Shown: positions 34,122 through 43,361 of the stretch, piece by piece | Numbering within the stretch: the stretch's first letter is position 1 | Layout: the number at the start of each line of letters is the position of its first letter | Assembly: GCF_037300705.1 (NCBI RefSeq) | Contig: NZ_CP147776.1 | Location: 620,001-684,000 of the forward strand | Source: Massilia sp. W12 | GTDB lineage: Bacteria; Pseudomonadota; Gammaproteobacteria; Burkholderiales; Burkholderiaceae_D | Length of the DNA stretch: 64,000 bases | Direction of reading: 5' to 3' | Notes under the pieces: model-generated | The model's database searches: none | Told to the model about the DNA's origin: nothing | What the model saw: only the letters and a program-made list of their open reading frames with translations | Program-made: the position numbers and the translations under genes

Positions 34122-34736
34122 TCATACATCCAGACCGAAAAAAGGCATGCCGCGCGCGCGCAACATGCTGCATAACGCGATCAGCGGCAGGCCGGTTAAG
34201 GCGCTCGGGTCGCGATTATCGATTTCTTCAATCAAGGCGATGCCAAGTCCTTCATTTTTTGCGCTGCCGGCGCAGTCATATGGCTGTTCCAGATGCAGAT
34301 AGGCATCCAGCTCGGCATCCGGCAAATTGCGCATGCGCACCGTGACCGTGATGTTTTCAGCCTGCACATGGGCCGGCGCACAGCGCGTGTCGAGCAGGCA
34401 TAAAGCCGTGTGGAATTGCACTGTCTGGCCGCGCATGAATTGCAATTGCGCCAGTGCGGCGGCATGCGCGCCGGGTTTGCTCAGACGCTGGCCATGCAAG
34501 GTTGCGACTTGATCCGAGCCGATGATCAGGCTGTCGGGGAATTGCGCCGCCAGATGCTGCGCCTTGGCCTGCGCCAGGCGCAGCGCGGTTTGCTCAGGCG
34601 CTTCGCCGGGCAGTGCGCTTTCATCGATATCCGGGGCTTGCGCGACGAAAGGCAGGCGCAGGCGGCGCAGCAATTCAGCGCGGTAAGCAGAGCCTGAAGC
34701 CAGCACCAGGCGTGGCAGGGAAGAAGGATTGGACAT
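34122..34736 (-). CDS. Maf family nucleotide pyrophosphatase (YceF-like)
   Basis: Protein of 204 residues that hydrolyses non-canonical nucleoside triphosphates; YceF prefers m7GTP. It has LVLASGSAYRAELLRRL at the start (Maf ASxSxxR motif), PDIDESALPGE (metal/substrate segment), IIGSDQVATLHG, SKPG, and DCAGSAKNEGLG with DNRDPSALTGLPL near the end. ATG 34736 is used instead of an in-frame TTG. It is divergent from yceD-rpmF, the same arrangement as yceF/yceD in E. coli, which supports YceF. The stop codon overlaps the target duplication of the adjacent MITE-like element. Confidence 0.9.
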   Translation of the reverse strand: MSNPSSLPRLVLASGSAYRAELLRRLRLPFVAQAPDIDESALPGEAPEQTALRLAQAKAQHLAAQFPDSLIIGSDQVATLHGQRLSKPGAHAAALAQLQFMRGQTVQFHTALCLLDTRCAPAHVQAENITVTVRMRNLPDAELDAYLHLEQPYDCAGSAKNEGLGIALIEEIDNRDPSALTGLPLIALCSMLRARGMPFFGLDV

Positions 34737-34879
34737 GGCTTTCAAATGGGAAACAGGGTAGAATCATGCGCTGCATAAAAAAAGCCGGGCAGACTTTGAC
34801 GCATGCATGGTTTTCCTGTTATTATCGCAGGTTTTCCGGATCTGGCGAAGCCGGCCTGCGTCTCGCCTGGCAAAATACC

Positions 34880-35389
34880 ATGGATGATCTGATATTCGAC
34901 CCTTATGCTTTTGCACGCCAACATCTGCGGCGCGAAGGCAGTTTCAAATTGCGCGAATTGACGCGCCTGGCGGCGGAGTCTGTGCCGCACACTGATTTGG
35001 AGCGCAGTTTGCAGTGGTCTTTGCAGGGCGGAGTGGATAAAGAGCATGATTTGCCTTTGATTTCCATGCAGGTCAGCGGTCAGCTCGAATTGCAGTGTCA
35101 GCGTTGCCTGAAGCCGTTTTTATGGACGCTGGACTCAAGCAGCACCCTGGTGTTGGCGCGCGATGAAGCGCATGCCGATGAGCTGGAAGAAATGCTCGAT
35201 GACGACAGCCTGGATGTGCTGGCGCTTGAGCAGCAAACCCCGATTATGCAATTGATCGAAGATGAGGCGCTGTTGGCGCTGCCGCTCTCGGCGCGGCATG
35301 AGGTGTGCCCGGATGGCAACCCGCTCGATCAGTTGGATGATGCGAAAGAATCTCCGTTTGCAGCTTTGCAAAAGCTCAAACAACATTGA
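34880..35389 (+). CDS. yceD: YceD/DUF177 family protein
   Basis: Protein of 169 residues, acidic, with the family zinc-like LQCQRCLKPF motif (about residues 73-82) and the VCPDGNPLDQLDDAKESPF ending typical of YceD next to rpmF. YceD homologues are linked to 23S rRNA maturation. ATG 34880 gives the normal DUF177 N-terminus; the longer in-frame extension back into the divergent maf gene is not conserved-looking. First gene of the L32/fatty-acid cluster. Confidence 0.9.
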   Translation: MDDLIFDPYAFARQHLRREGSFKLRELTRLAAESVPHTDLERSLQWSLQGGVDKEHDLPLISMQVSGQLELQCQRCLKPFLWTLDSSSTLVLARDEAHADELEEMLDDDSLDVLALEQQTPIMQLIEDEALLALPLSARHEVCPDGNPLDQLDDAKESPFAALQKLKQH

Positions 35390-35563
35390 TAAGACCGGAT
35401 GCGGGGCGTATGGATCAGCCCCGGCGGCGGCCCCAGGCTACGGGTGGCGCACATCAGGCGCACGCGATGACTGCAAGCGTGTCAGGATTTTGCAGCAGAG
35501 AAGATGCGTCAAATGGCGCATTGCTTGTGTTAAAATTTCAAATCTTTTGGATTAGGAGCTGTC

Positions 35564-35746
35564 ATGGCTGTTCAACAAAACAAGAAATCGCCGTCCAAGC
35601 GCGGCATGCATCGTTCGCACGACTTCCTGGTGGCTACGCAAACCGCGATTGAGCCGACCACTGGCGAAGTGCATCTGCGTCACCACATCAGCCCGAACGG
35701 TTACTATCGTGGCCGTAAAGTGCTGAAGACCAAGAACGACGAATAA
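35564..35746 (+). CDS. rpmF: 50S ribosomal protein L32
   Basis: Protein of 60 residues: [20 protein letters not shown] at the start, then [21 protein letters not shown], the standard bacterial L32. The usual zinc-ribbon cysteines are absent, so this is the cysteine-free form common in proteobacteria. AGGAG lies 6 bp before the ATG. A weak promoter (TAAAAT near 35530-35535) may sit in the AT-rich leader. Encoded between yceD and plsX, as in most proteobacteria. Confidence 0.97.
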   Translation: MAVQQNKKSPSKRGMHRSHDFLVATQTAIEPTTGEVHLRHHISPNGYYRGRKVLKTKNDE

Positions 35747-35754
35747 GCATTTCT

Positions 35755-35775
35755 GCGGGCGCTTTATGCGCCCGC
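35755..35775. terminator. GC-rich hairpin after rpmF (possible attenuator)
   Basis: Perfect 8-bp stem GCGGGCGC / GCGCCCGC with a TTTAT loop directly after the rpmF stop. No proper T-run follows, so partial termination or mRNA processing between rpmF and plsX is more likely than full termination. Confidence 0.45.
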
Positions 35776-35908
35776 CGTCATTTGCAGCCAGGCTTGGCTT
35801 GGCGCATTCCCCATCTCAGCGATTGTCCAAGCGCCATGAAGCAGCCTGCAGCCGGTCCGGTTTGTCTGTCCTGTCACGCCTGCTGCGCTTGCATTGCAGA
35901 ATCAAAAT

Positions 35909-36970
35909 ATGACAATCAAAATCTCGATTGACTGTATGGGCGGGGATCATGGCCCCTGCGTCACCGTACCGGCTGCGCTTGCATTTGCCAATGCAGAGCC
36001 GGATGCTGAATTGATCCTGGTCGGTAAACAGGATGCAATCGAAGCTGAACTCATCAAGCTTAAAGCCCAATCCCACCCCCGACTCTCCATTCTGCCCGCC
36101 AGTGAAGTGGTGGAAATGGATGACACCCTCGAAGTCGCCTTGCGGCGCAAAAAAGATTCCTCGATGCGGGTCGCCATCACCCAGGTGAAAAATGAGCAAG
36201 CCCATGCCTGTGTGTCCGCCGGCAATACCGGGGCCTTGATGGCGATTGCGCGGTATGTCCTGAAAACCCTGTCCGGGGTGGATCGTCCTGCGATTTGCAG
36301 CGTGTTGCCGAATCAAAAAGACGGCCCGACCTATATGCTGGATCTGGGCGCGAATGTCGATTGCGAACCGCACCATTTGCACCAGTTTGCGATTATGGGA
36401 ACAGTGCTTGTGCGCGCCATGGAAAATGTGGCGCAGCCTGCCATCGGCTTATTGAATGTCGGCGCGGAAGATATCAAGGGCAATGATCTGGTCAAGCAAA
36501 CCGCGCGCTTATTGCAAGCGGACCATGAAAAAGGTCTGCTCAATTTCTATGGCAATGTTGAAGGCAATGATATTTTCGCCGGCACGACTGATATCGTGGT
36601 GTGCGATGGCTTTGTCGGCAATGTCACGCTCAAAGCATCTGAAGGGTTGGCGCGACTGGTTAAGAGTGTGCTGACTGCCGAATTCAAACGCACCTGGCTG
36701 AATATGTTGGGGGCCTTGATTGCGCGTTCGGCATTGGCGGCGATCTCGCGCCGTTTGAATCCTTCGCGTTATAACGGTGCCTGTTTACTCGGGTTGCGCG
36801 GCCTGGTATTTAAAAGCCATGGCAGCGCGGATGCGTATTCATTTGAATGGGCGATCCGGCGCGCATATGAGGCAGCCAAATACAATTTGCTTTCGCATAT
36901 TTCCAGCTCAATCGCCGAGTTGATTCCACAGCCTGCTGCAAATTCCCCGCCTGCGGATATAATCGCGTAA
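35909..36970 (+). CDS. plsX: phosphate acyltransferase PlsX
   Basis: Protein of 353 residues converting acyl-ACP to acyl-phosphate, the first step of membrane phospholipid synthesis by PlsX/PlsY. Hallmarks: [10 protein letters not shown] (about 6-15), [11 protein letters not shown] (about 105-115), [19 protein letters not shown] (about 137-155), NVGAEDIKG and [11 protein letters not shown], and a peripheral-membrane C-terminal part. ATG 35909 is used; an in-frame TTG 15 bp upstream is less likely. It leads directly into fabH. Confidence 0.95.
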   Translation: MTIKISIDCMGGDHGPCVTVPAALAFANAEPDAELILVGKQDAIEAELIKLKAQSHPRLSILPASEVVEMDDTLEVALRRKKDSSMRVAITQVKNEQAHACVSAGNTGALMAIARYVLKTLSGVDRPAICSVLPNQKDGPTYMLDLGANVDCEPHHLHQFAIMGTVLVRAMENVAQPAIGLLNVGAEDIKGNDLVKQTARLLQADHEKGLLNFYGNVEGNDIFAGTTDIVVCDGFVGNVTLKASEGLARLVKSVLTAEFKRTWLNMLGALIARSALAAISRRLNPSRYNGACLLGLRGLVFKSHGSADAYSFEWAIRRAYEAAKYNLLSHISSSIAELIPQPAANSPPADIIA

Positions 36971-36997
36971 TTTCCAATAGGCAAAAAGAGGGACGAC

Positions 36998-37984
36998 ATG
37001 GCGCGCTACAGCAAAATTCTGGGCACCGGCAGTTATCTGCCAGACAGACGGGTGACCAATCAAGATCTGGCGGCGCAACTGGCGGCAAAAGGCATCGAAA
37101 CGTCCGATGAATGGATCGTTTCGCGCAGCGGTATTTCTGCGCGCCATTACGCGGCGCCCGGACAGCTGGCCTCCGATCTGGCGCTGCAAGCCGCGCAACG
37201 CGCGCTTGCGATGGCGGCGCTGTCCGCCGATCAGGTTGACCTCATCATTTTCGCCACCTCGACCCCCGATTTCCTCGGCGGCTTTCCCAGCACCGCCTGC
37301 GTCTTACAGCAAAAACTCGGCATCCGGAATCACTGCGGCGCCTTCGATGTGCAGGCCGTGTGCAGTGGCTTTATTTATGCACTGACCGTGGCTGACAGCA
37401 TGATCAGAAGCGGTGTGCATAAGAATGTGCTGGTGGTTGGCGCGGAAGTGTTTTCCCGGATTTTGAATTTTGATGACCGCACTACCTGTGTGTTGTTTGG
37501 CGATGGCGCCGGGGCGATTTTGCTGGGCGCTTCAGAGCAGCCGGGTTTGCTCTCCTGTCGTGTGCATGCGGATGGGCAGCACACGGATATTTTGTGTGTC
37601 CCCGGTCAGGTTTCCGGCGGTGCGCTGGAAGGCAGCGCCTTTTTGCATATGGATGGTCAGGCGGTGTTCAAGCTGGCGGTGACAGTGTTAGAGCAGGTTG
37701 CGCATGAAGTTTTGCAGGCGGCCGATATGCAGGCTGCGCAAGTGGATTGGTTGATCCCGCATCAAGCGAATATCCGCATCATGAAAGGCACAGCCAAAAA
37801 ACTGGGCCTGCCCTTGGATCGTATGGTGGCGATGGTGGCCCAACATGGCAATACCTCCGCCGCCTCGATTCCCCTGGCGCTGGATTGCGCGGTGCGCGAT
37901 GGCCGCATCCAGCGCGGTCAGCATGTGTTGATGGAGGGTGTGGGCGGCGGCTTCACCTGGGGCGCCGCGCTGGCCCGCTTTTGA
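36998..37984 (+). CDS. fabH: beta-ketoacyl-ACP synthase III FabH
   Basis: Protein of 328 residues that condenses acetyl-CoA with malonyl-ACP to start fatty-acid synthesis. The catalytic triad is intact: C122 (QAVCSGF), H255 (PHQANIR) and N285 (HGNTSAAS). It begins GTGSYLP, as in the family. It sits 27 bp after plsX and 39 bp before fabD in the standard cluster order, most likely in one transcript. Confidence 0.96.
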   Translation: MARYSKILGTGSYLPDRRVTNQDLAAQLAAKGIETSDEWIVSRSGISARHYAAPGQLASDLALQAAQRALAMAALSADQVDLIIFATSTPDFLGGFPSTACVLQQKLGIRNHCGAFDVQAVCSGFIYALTVADSMIRSGVHKNVLVVGAEVFSRILNFDDRTTCVLFGDGAGAILLGASEQPGLLSCRVHADGQHTDILCVPGQVSGGALEGSAFLHMDGQAVFKLAVTVLEQVAHEVLQAADMQAAQVDWLIPHQANIRIMKGTAKKLGLPLDRMVAMVAQHGNTSAASIPLALDCAVRDGRIQRGQHVLMEGVGGGFTWGAALARF

Positions 37985-38023
37985 GATTCCTGCACAGGAA
38001 TTGTGTTTGAACGAAGGATGCAG

Positions 38024-38968
38024 ATGAAGAATTTCGCGTTTGTCTTTCCCGGCCAAGGTTCGCAAGCCGTCGGCATGTTGAATGGCTTTGCTGATAATCA
38101 GGCGGTGGCGCAAACGGTGGCGCAAGCTTCCGATATTCTGCGCCAGGACTTGGCGCAGTTGATTGCGCAAGGCCCGAAAGAAGAATTGGACATCACCACG
38201 AATACCCAGCCTTTGATGCTGACCGCCGGGGTGGCGTTTTTCCGCGCCTGGCAGGCAGCCGGCGGCGCGCTGCCAAATGTGGTGGCCGGGCACAGCCTGG
38301 GCGAATACGCTGCGCTGGTGGCGGCTGGCGTATTGCAGTTTGAAGATGCGCTGCCGCTGGTGCGCTATCGCGCCGGCGTGATGCAGGAAGCCGTGCCGCT
38401 TGGCGCGGGCGGCATGGCGGTGGTGCTCGGCTTGTCCGATGAGGCCGTGCAGCAAGCCTGCGCCGCTGCGCAGCAAGCCTGTCCCGGTCAGGTAGTGGAA
38501 GCGGTGAATTTCAATGCGCCGGCGCAAGTTGTGATTGCCGGCCACAATGAGGCCTTGGATGCGGCCTGCGCCAAAGCCAAAGAGCTTGGCGCCAAGCGTG
38601 CGATGCGCTTGCCGGTTTCCGCGCCTTTCCATTCCTCACTGCTGCAGCCCGCCTCGCAAAAATTGCAGGCGTATATGCAGGATATCAGCTTCAGCGCGCC
38701 GCAGATTCCCTTAATCAATAATGTGGATGTTTGCGTGGAATTTGATCCGGCGGCGATTCGCGCCGCATTGGTGCGCCAGGCCGCCAGCCCGGTGCGCTGG
38801 GTGGAAACGCTGCAGGCCATGGATGCAATGGGCGTGACGCATGTGATCGAATGCGGGCCGGGCAAAGTATTGCATGGCTTGAATAAGCGCATCGTGCCGG
38901 AAATTGTTTCGGATGCGCTGTTGGATGCAGACAGTATGGCGCGCATTGCCGCGCTGCTGGCGGATTAA
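38024..38968 (+). CDS. fabD: malonyl-CoA:ACP transacylase FabD
   Basis: Protein of 314 residues transferring malonyl from CoA to ACP. FVFPGQGSQ opens the protein, the active-site Ser is S91 in GHSLGE and the catalytic His is H203 (SAPFHSSL). Of two in-frame ATGs, 38018 and 38024, the latter is preferred because GAAGGA (38013-38018) would be its ribosome-binding site at normal spacing. Part of the fab operon. Confidence 0.95.
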   Translation: MKNFAFVFPGQGSQAVGMLNGFADNQAVAQTVAQASDILRQDLAQLIAQGPKEELDITTNTQPLMLTAGVAFFRAWQAAGGALPNVVAGHSLGEYAALVAAGVLQFEDALPLVRYRAGVMQEAVPLGAGGMAVVLGLSDEAVQQACAAAQQACPGQVVEAVNFNAPAQVVIAGHNEALDAACAKAKELGAKRAMRLPVSAPFHSSLLQPASQKLQAYMQDISFSAPQIPLINNVDVCVEFDPAAIRAALVRQAASPVRWVETLQAMDAMGVTHVIECGPGKVLHGLNKRIVPEIVSDALLDADSMARIAALLAD

Positions 38969-38984
38969 TACGGGGGGGAAGTGA

Positions 38985-39731
38985 ATGAATTTGCAAAATG
39001 AAGTGGCATTGGTGACCGGCGCTTCGCGCGGCATCGGACGTGCGATTGCGCAGGAATTGGCGCGCCAGGGCGCGCGCGTGGTCGGCACCGCGACCAGCGA
39101 AAGCGGCGCGGAAGCGATCAGTGCGGCTTTGCGTGAAGTGCGGCCGGACGCCGGATTCGGCATGGTCTTGAATGTGACTGACGCGGCGGCATGTGAAGCG
39201 GTGGTGGCGCGCGTGCAAAAAGAATTCGGCAGCCTCTCAGTGCTGGTGAATAACGCCGGGATTACCGCCGACCAATTGGCTGCGCGCATGAAGGATGATG
39301 AATGGGAGCGGGTGATCGCCACCAATCTGAGCGCAGTGGGACGCATGTCGCGCCTGGTGTTGCGCGGCATGATGCGCGCCAAACATGGCCGCATCATCAA
39401 TATCACTTCAGTGGTGGCCAGCTCCGGCAATCCGGGACAGATCAATTATTGCGCTGCGAAAGCCGGGGTTGAGGGTATGAGCCGCTCGCTGGCGCAGGAA
39501 ATCGGCAGCCGCAATATCACCGTCAATTGCATTGCGCCGGGCTTTATTGATACCGATATGACGCGCGCGCTGACAGAAGAGCAAATCGCCGCGCTGTTGC
39601 AAAAGATTCCGCTGGCGCGCTTTGGGCAACCTGAAGACATCGCCGCCGCCTGCGCTTTCCTGGCTTCGCCGCAAGCCGCTTATATCACCGGCAATACGCT
39701 GCATGTGAATGGCGGCATGTATATGGCGTAA
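38985..39731 (+). CDS. fabG: 3-oxoacyl-ACP reductase FabG
   Basis: Short-chain dehydrogenase of 248 residues reducing beta-ketoacyl-ACP with NADPH. TGASRGIG (11-18) binds the cofactor, NNAG is at 89-92, and the catalytic residues are S142, Y155 and K159 (NYCAAK). A VNGGMYM-type end is typical of FabG. It sits between fabD and acpP. Confidence 0.96.
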   Translation: MNLQNEVALVTGASRGIGRAIAQELARQGARVVGTATSESGAEAISAALREVRPDAGFGMVLNVTDAAACEAVVARVQKEFGSLSVLVNNAGITADQLAARMKDDEWERVIATNLSAVGRMSRLVLRGMMRAKHGRIINITSVVASSGNPGQINYCAAKAGVEGMSRSLAQEIGSRNITVNCIAPGFIDTDMTRALTEEQIAALLQKIPLARFGQPEDIAAACAFLASPQAAYITGNTLHVNGGMYMA

Positions 39732-39846
39732 ATCCGCCTTTAAACACAGTTGCCGCTTTGAAAATGGCGGCAATTGGGCGAACTTGGGCTTGAAAAGGCC
39801 CATGTTTGCGAAAAAAGCTGAAAATGGTTTTTCCCTGCGCAAACCT

Positions 39847-39854
39847 GCTAAAAT
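39847..39854 (+). promoter_or_regulatory. extended -10 promoter element of acpP
   Basis: TGCTAAAAT fits an extended -10 (TGnTAAAAT), 36 bp upstream of the acpP ATG. No good -35 hexamer is seen. The preceding 100 bp hold inverted repeats such as TTGCCGC / GCGGCAA (39750-39773), consistent with a separate acpP transcript. Confidence 0.45.
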
Positions 39855-39889
39855 GCGCGCACTTTCTGTAACATAACTGGAGCATAAAC

Positions 39890-40132
39890 ATGTCCGATAT
39901 CGAACAACGCGTGAAGAAGATCGTCGCTGAACAACTGGGCGTCGCTGAAGTAGACATCAAGAATGATTCTTCCTTCGTCGATGATCTGGGCGCCGACTCG
40001 CTCGACACGGTTGAACTGGTGATGGCGCTGGAAGATGAATTCGAGATGGAAATCCCGGATGAAGAAGCAGAAAAAATCACCACGGTGCAACAGGCGATTG
40101 ATTACGCTACCGCCCACGTCAACAAGGGCTGA
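39890..40132 (+). CDS. acpP: acyl carrier protein
   Basis: Acidic protein of 80 residues that carries growing acyl chains on 4'-phosphopantetheine. The attachment site is S37 in [22 protein letters not shown] closes the helical bundle. TGGAG precedes the ATG. It is placed between fabG and fabF as usual and is likely the most highly expressed gene of the cluster, with its own promoter. Confidence 0.98.
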   Translation: MSDIEQRVKKIVAEQLGVAEVDIKNDSSFVDDLGADSLDTVELVMALEDEFEMEIPDEEAEKITTVQQAIDYATAHVNKG

Positions 40133-40173
40133 TTTCCGCCCGCAATTTTTCTCTGTCTTTCCAGGAGAATCGC

Positions 40174-41421
40174 TTGAGCCGCATTTCTGATCGCCGTGTC
40201 GTCGTCACCGGCCTGGGTTGTATTTCGCCGGTAGGCAATACGGTAGCCGACACCTGGCAGGCATTATTGGCCGGGAAATCCGGTATCGACAAGATCACGC
40301 AGTTTGACGCCAGTGCTTTCGCCTGCCAGATCGCAGGCGAAGTCAAGGGCTTCAACATCGAAGATTATCTGCCAGCCAAAGAAGCGCGCCATATGGATCG
40401 TTTCATTCATTTTGGCATGGCGGCCAGCATCCAGGCCGTGCAGGACAGCGGTTTGGAAGTGACGGACGCAAACGCGGACCGGATCGGTGTGCTGGTCGGC
40501 TCCGGCATTGGCGGCTTGCCGATGATTGAAGAAACGCATCAGGAAATGACGAAACGCGGCCCGCGCCGTATCTCGCCTTTCTTTGTGCCGGCTTCCATCA
40601 TCAATATGATTTCCGGCAACCTGTCCATCAAATATGGCTTGCGCGGGCCGAATATGGCCATCGTGTCAGCCTGCACCACAGGCTTGCACAGCATAGGCGT
40701 GGCGGCGCGCATGATTCAATGCGGCGACGCCGATGCGATGTTGGCCGGCGGCTCGGAATCCACTGTTTCCCCGCTCGGGGTGGGCGGTTTCGCCGCCGCC
40801 CGCGCGCTGACGCAGCGCAATGATGATCCGGCCACCGCATCCCGTCCCTGGGATAAGGATCGCGATGGTTTTGTGCTGGGCGAAGGCGCTGGCGTGATGA
40901 TGCTGGAAGAGTATGAGCACGCGAAAGCGCGCGGCGCCCGCATTTACGCCGAAGTCACCGGGTTTGGCATGAGTTCTGACGCCTACCATATGACTTCGCC
41001 GCTGGAAGATGGCAGCGGTGCGCGCAAGTGCATGCTGGCAGCGCTGGCGAATGCCGGCTTGGCGGCGGATCAGATTGACTATGTGAATGCGCATGGCACT
41101 TCGACGCCCTTGGGCGACGCCGCTGAAACGGTGGCGATCAAGGGTGCGCTGGGCAGCCATGCCGGCAAGGTGGTGGTCAGTTCGACCAAATCCATGACCG
41201 GGCATTTGCTGGGCGGCGCGGGTGGCCTGGAATCGGTGGTTACTGCGCTGGCGATTTATCACCAGATCGCACCGCCGACCATCAATATCTTTAACCAGGA
41301 TCCGGCATGTGATCTGGATTACTGCGCCAACCAGGCGCGTGAAATGCAGATCCGTTATGCGCTGAAAAACTCGTTCGGCTTTGGCGGTACCAACGGCTCC
41401 TTGGTATTTGGCCGGGTTTGA
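40174..41421 (+). CDS. fabF: beta-ketoacyl-ACP synthase II FabF
   Basis: Protein of 415 residues elongating acyl-ACP with malonyl-ACP. The Cys-His-His triad is C167 (VSACTTG), H307 ([11 protein letters not shown]) and H344 ([10 protein letters not shown]). It starts with TTG at 40174, supported by AGGAGA at 40163-40168 and by the conserved N-terminus ([16 protein letters not shown]). The rare start may lower translation relative to acpP. A strong terminator follows. Confidence 0.96.
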   Translation: MSRISDRRVVVTGLGCISPVGNTVADTWQALLAGKSGIDKITQFDASAFACQIAGEVKGFNIEDYLPAKEARHMDRFIHFGMAASIQAVQDSGLEVTDANADRIGVLVGSGIGGLPMIEETHQEMTKRGPRRISPFFVPASIINMISGNLSIKYGLRGPNMAIVSACTTGLHSIGVAARMIQCGDADAMLAGGSESTVSPLGVGGFAAARALTQRNDDPATASRPWDKDRDGFVLGEGAGVMMLEEYEHAKARGARIYAEVTGFGMSSDAYHMTSPLEDGSGARKCMLAALANAGLAADQIDYVNAHGTSTPLGDAAETVAIKGALGSHAGKVVVSSTKSMTGHLLGGAGGLESVVTALAIYHQIAPPTINIFNQDPACDLDYCANQAREMQIRYALKNSFGFGGTNGSLVFGRV

Positions 41422-41454
41422 AGCGGGCGCAGCGCAAGCTGAACGTTTGTCGAT

Positions 41455-41490
41455 AAAGCGCCGTCCGTGGCGACACGGATGGCGCTTTTT
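41455..41490 (+). terminator. intrinsic terminator after fabF
   Basis: AAAGCGCC-GTCCGT, short loop, ACGGAT-GGCGCTTTTT: a long stem with two wobble pairs and a T-run. It ends the fatty-acid cluster before the envelope-stress genes. Confidence 0.85.
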
Positions 41491-41505
41491 CTATGCGGGG
41501 GCGGA

Positions 41506-41931
41506 ATGTTGATCGAATTGCGGCCACGCCGCATTTTGTTATTGCTGCGACTGGCCTTGTCGCTGCCGCCCGCCATCGCGGCCTTGCTCTTGTTGCGGAT
41601 GGAGTTGACGCCGTTATGGCGCTGGCTTGGCCCGTCCTTGTGCGCTTGCTTATTTCTGATGCAATGCTGGCCATTTGCGCAAGAACGGCGGCGCTATCGA
41701 TTACAGCTGGCGAATGGCATACTCAGCCTGTGCTGGGCGGGCGCCGATTTGCAATGGAATCAACCGCAAGAAGCGCAATTGCAGCGCGGCAGTTTTTTCT
41801 GGCCTGGTCTGTTATGGTTGCGTTTGCGCACTGCGGATCGCAGAATGCATCACCTGCCGGTCAGTTGTTATTGTCTGTCGCAGCCTGAGTTCCGGCAGCT
41901 GGCGCGCCATTTGCGCGCGCTGGATGCTTGA
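41506..41931 (+). CDS. small membrane protein, YgfX/CptA-like
   Basis: Protein of 141 residues with two adjacent hydrophobic helices near the N-terminus (about 10-60), then a basic soluble part with RRRYRLQLANGILSLCW and a W-rich middle. Size, two-helix layout and position between fabF and rpoE resemble YgfX-type proteins of betaproteobacteria; E. coli YgfX (CptA) affects cytoskeletal proteins. The resemblance is by layout only. ATG 41506 is preferred to an upstream GTG because the membrane helix follows directly. It ends 29 bp before the sigma-E-like promoter. Confidence 0.6.
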   Translation: MLIELRPRRILLLLRLALSLPPAIAALLLLRMELTPLWRWLGPSLCACLFLMQCWPFAQERRRYRLQLANGILSLCWAGADLQWNQPQEAQLQRGSFFWPGLLWLRLRTADRRMHHLPVSCYCLSQPEFRQLARHLRALDA

Positions 41932-41960
41932 TGGCGGATTGGACTTGGTAAATATTTTGG

Positions 41961-41988
41961 GGAACTTCTGTTGGCGTCCAGACTCACA
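41961..41988 (+). promoter_or_regulatory. sigma-E type promoter of rpoE
   Basis: GGAACTT at 41961-41967, a 16-bp spacer and TCACA at 41984-41988. The -35 matches the known RpoE consensus exactly, and the -10 fits the loose TCnnA form. Position just upstream of rpoE suggests autoregulation. Confidence 0.6.
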
Positions 41989-42041
41989 GCAGCAAATGAC
42001 AAGCATTCTGGATGCTGGCAAAAAAACAAGGGAAGCGGGGA

Positions 42042-42644
42042 GTGACGAGCGAGCGCGATACGGATTTGTTGTTGGTCAAGCGCGTACAGGAAGGGGATAA
42101 GAAGGCCTTTGATTTGCTGGTGTTGAAATACCAGCGCAAGCTGTTGCGGCTGGTGTCGCGCTTTGTGCGAGACCAGGCGGAAGCGGAAGATGTGGTGCAA
42201 GACGCCTTCATCAAAGCTTACCGCGCACTGCCTCAGTTTCGCGGCGAAGCGGCGTTCTATACCTGGCTGTACCGGATTGGCATCAACACAGCCAAAAATT
42301 ATCTGGCCACCCATGGCAGTCGTGCGCCCACCTCGACTGAGGTGGATGCGCAGGAGGCTGAAACTTTTCAGGATGCCGAGCAACTAAGGGATAACAATAC
42401 GCCAGAGTCTTTGCTGGCGACGAAGCAAATCGCAGCGACCTTGAGCGCGGCGATGGAAGGACTGTCGGAAGATTTGCGCACAGCGATTACTTTGCGTGAA
42501 ATCGAGAGTTTGAGTTACGAAGAGATAGCGGAATTGATGGGTTGCCCGATAGGAACGGTGCGCAGCCGGATTTTCCGGGCGCGCGAAGCGATCGCACAGA
42601 AGTTGCGGCCTTTGCTGAACGTCGGAAATGACAAGCGCTGGTGA
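42042..42644 (+). CDS. rpoE: RNA polymerase sigma-E factor (AlgU/RpoE)
   Basis: ECF sigma factor of about 200 residues for the envelope-stress response. Region 2 contains FDLLVLKYQRKLLRLV and DVVQDAFIKAYRAL; region 4 has ITLREIESLSYEEIAELMG and IGTVRSRIFRAREAI. GTG at 42042 gives the usual 'TSERDTDLLLVKRVQ' start and lies behind GGGGA; an in-frame ATG at 42012 would add ten residues and is the alternative. Followed by its anti-sigma factor genes rseA and rseB and a periplasmic protease, the standard feedback circuit. Confidence 0.93.
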   Translation: MTSERDTDLLLVKRVQEGDKKAFDLLVLKYQRKLLRLVSRFVRDQAEAEDVVQDAFIKAYRALPQFRGEAAFYTWLYRIGINTAKNYLATHGSRAPTSTEVDAQEAETFQDAEQLRDNNTPESLLATKQIAATLSAAMEGLSEDLRTAITLREIESLSYEEIAELMGCPIGTVRSRIFRAREAIAQKLRPLLNVGNDKRW

Positions 42645-42659
42645 CCGCACAAGGGGAAA

Positions 42660-43361
42660 ATGATGGATAGCAAGCAGGAAAAAATTTCAGCCCTGATTGA
42701 TGGGCAACTGGAATCCGAACAAATCGATGCGCTGCTGCAAGAGCTGGCGCAGGACGATGCGCGCGCTGATTGGGATGTGTATCACCGCATCGGCAATTTG
42801 TTGCGGGCGGAAGATGAGGTCAACCCGGGTGCGGATTTTTCCGCCCGCATGGCGGCCCGTTTGGCGCAGGAAGCGCCGCACCGGCCTGCGCTTGCAGCGG
42901 CGCAAACCGAACCAGCCGTGCAGCCCGCCTTCGTCGCGCCATCCGCGCCGCACGCTGAAAAACGCCGCCGCTGGACGCTGGCCTCGCTGGCTGCAGCCGG
43001 CGGCGCTTTACTGGCATCGCTGGGTATCTTGGGCACGCAACAGGTGATGCTGGCGCAAAACAGCGCCAAGCCGGCGCTGCATGAAACCCGGATGGCGGCG
43101 CACAATCCGCAGGCGCCGGTGGTCTTGCTGGCGAGTGCCGGCGGCAGCGCGCCGAAAGCAGTGCCGACCACATCCAGCGGTGCGGCGTGCGTGGAAAAGA
43201 GTGAACGCGTGATCGCGAACGGCAAAGCGGAAGAAATGGTGATGCTGCGCGATCCGGAAATCGATCAATACTTAATGGCGCATCAGCGCTATTCCAATTC
43301 TCTGCACAGCGCGGCGCAATATGCGCGTTCCGCGAATTTTGCAGCCGATGCGCAGAAATGA
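42660..43361 (+). CDS. rseA: anti-sigma-E factor RseA/MucA
   Basis: Inner-membrane anti-sigma factor of 233 residues. The N-terminal cytoplasmic domain (KISALIDGQLESEQIDALL, about 6-25) binds sigma-E, a single membrane helix lies near residues 102-122, and the periplasmic tail is cleaved during stress. It starts 15 bp after rpoE; its stop overlaps the rseB start (ATGA). Confidence 0.9.
   Translation: MMDSKQEKISALIDGQLESEQIDALLQELAQDDARADWDVYHRIGNLLRAEDEVNPGADFSARMAARLAQEAPHRPALAAAQTEPAVQPAFVAPSAPHAEKRRRWTLASLAAAGGALLASLGILGTQQVMLAQNSAKPALHETRMAAHNPQAPVVLLASAGGSAPKAVPTTSSGAACVEKSERVIANGKAEEMVMLRDPEIDQYLMAHQRYSNSLHSAAQYARSANFAADAQK

Noticed and set aside
35386-35652. 88-codon plus-strand frame overlapping the start of rpmF
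   Set aside because: Different frame from L32, no ribosome-binding site, Arg/Ala-rich; rpmF is certain.
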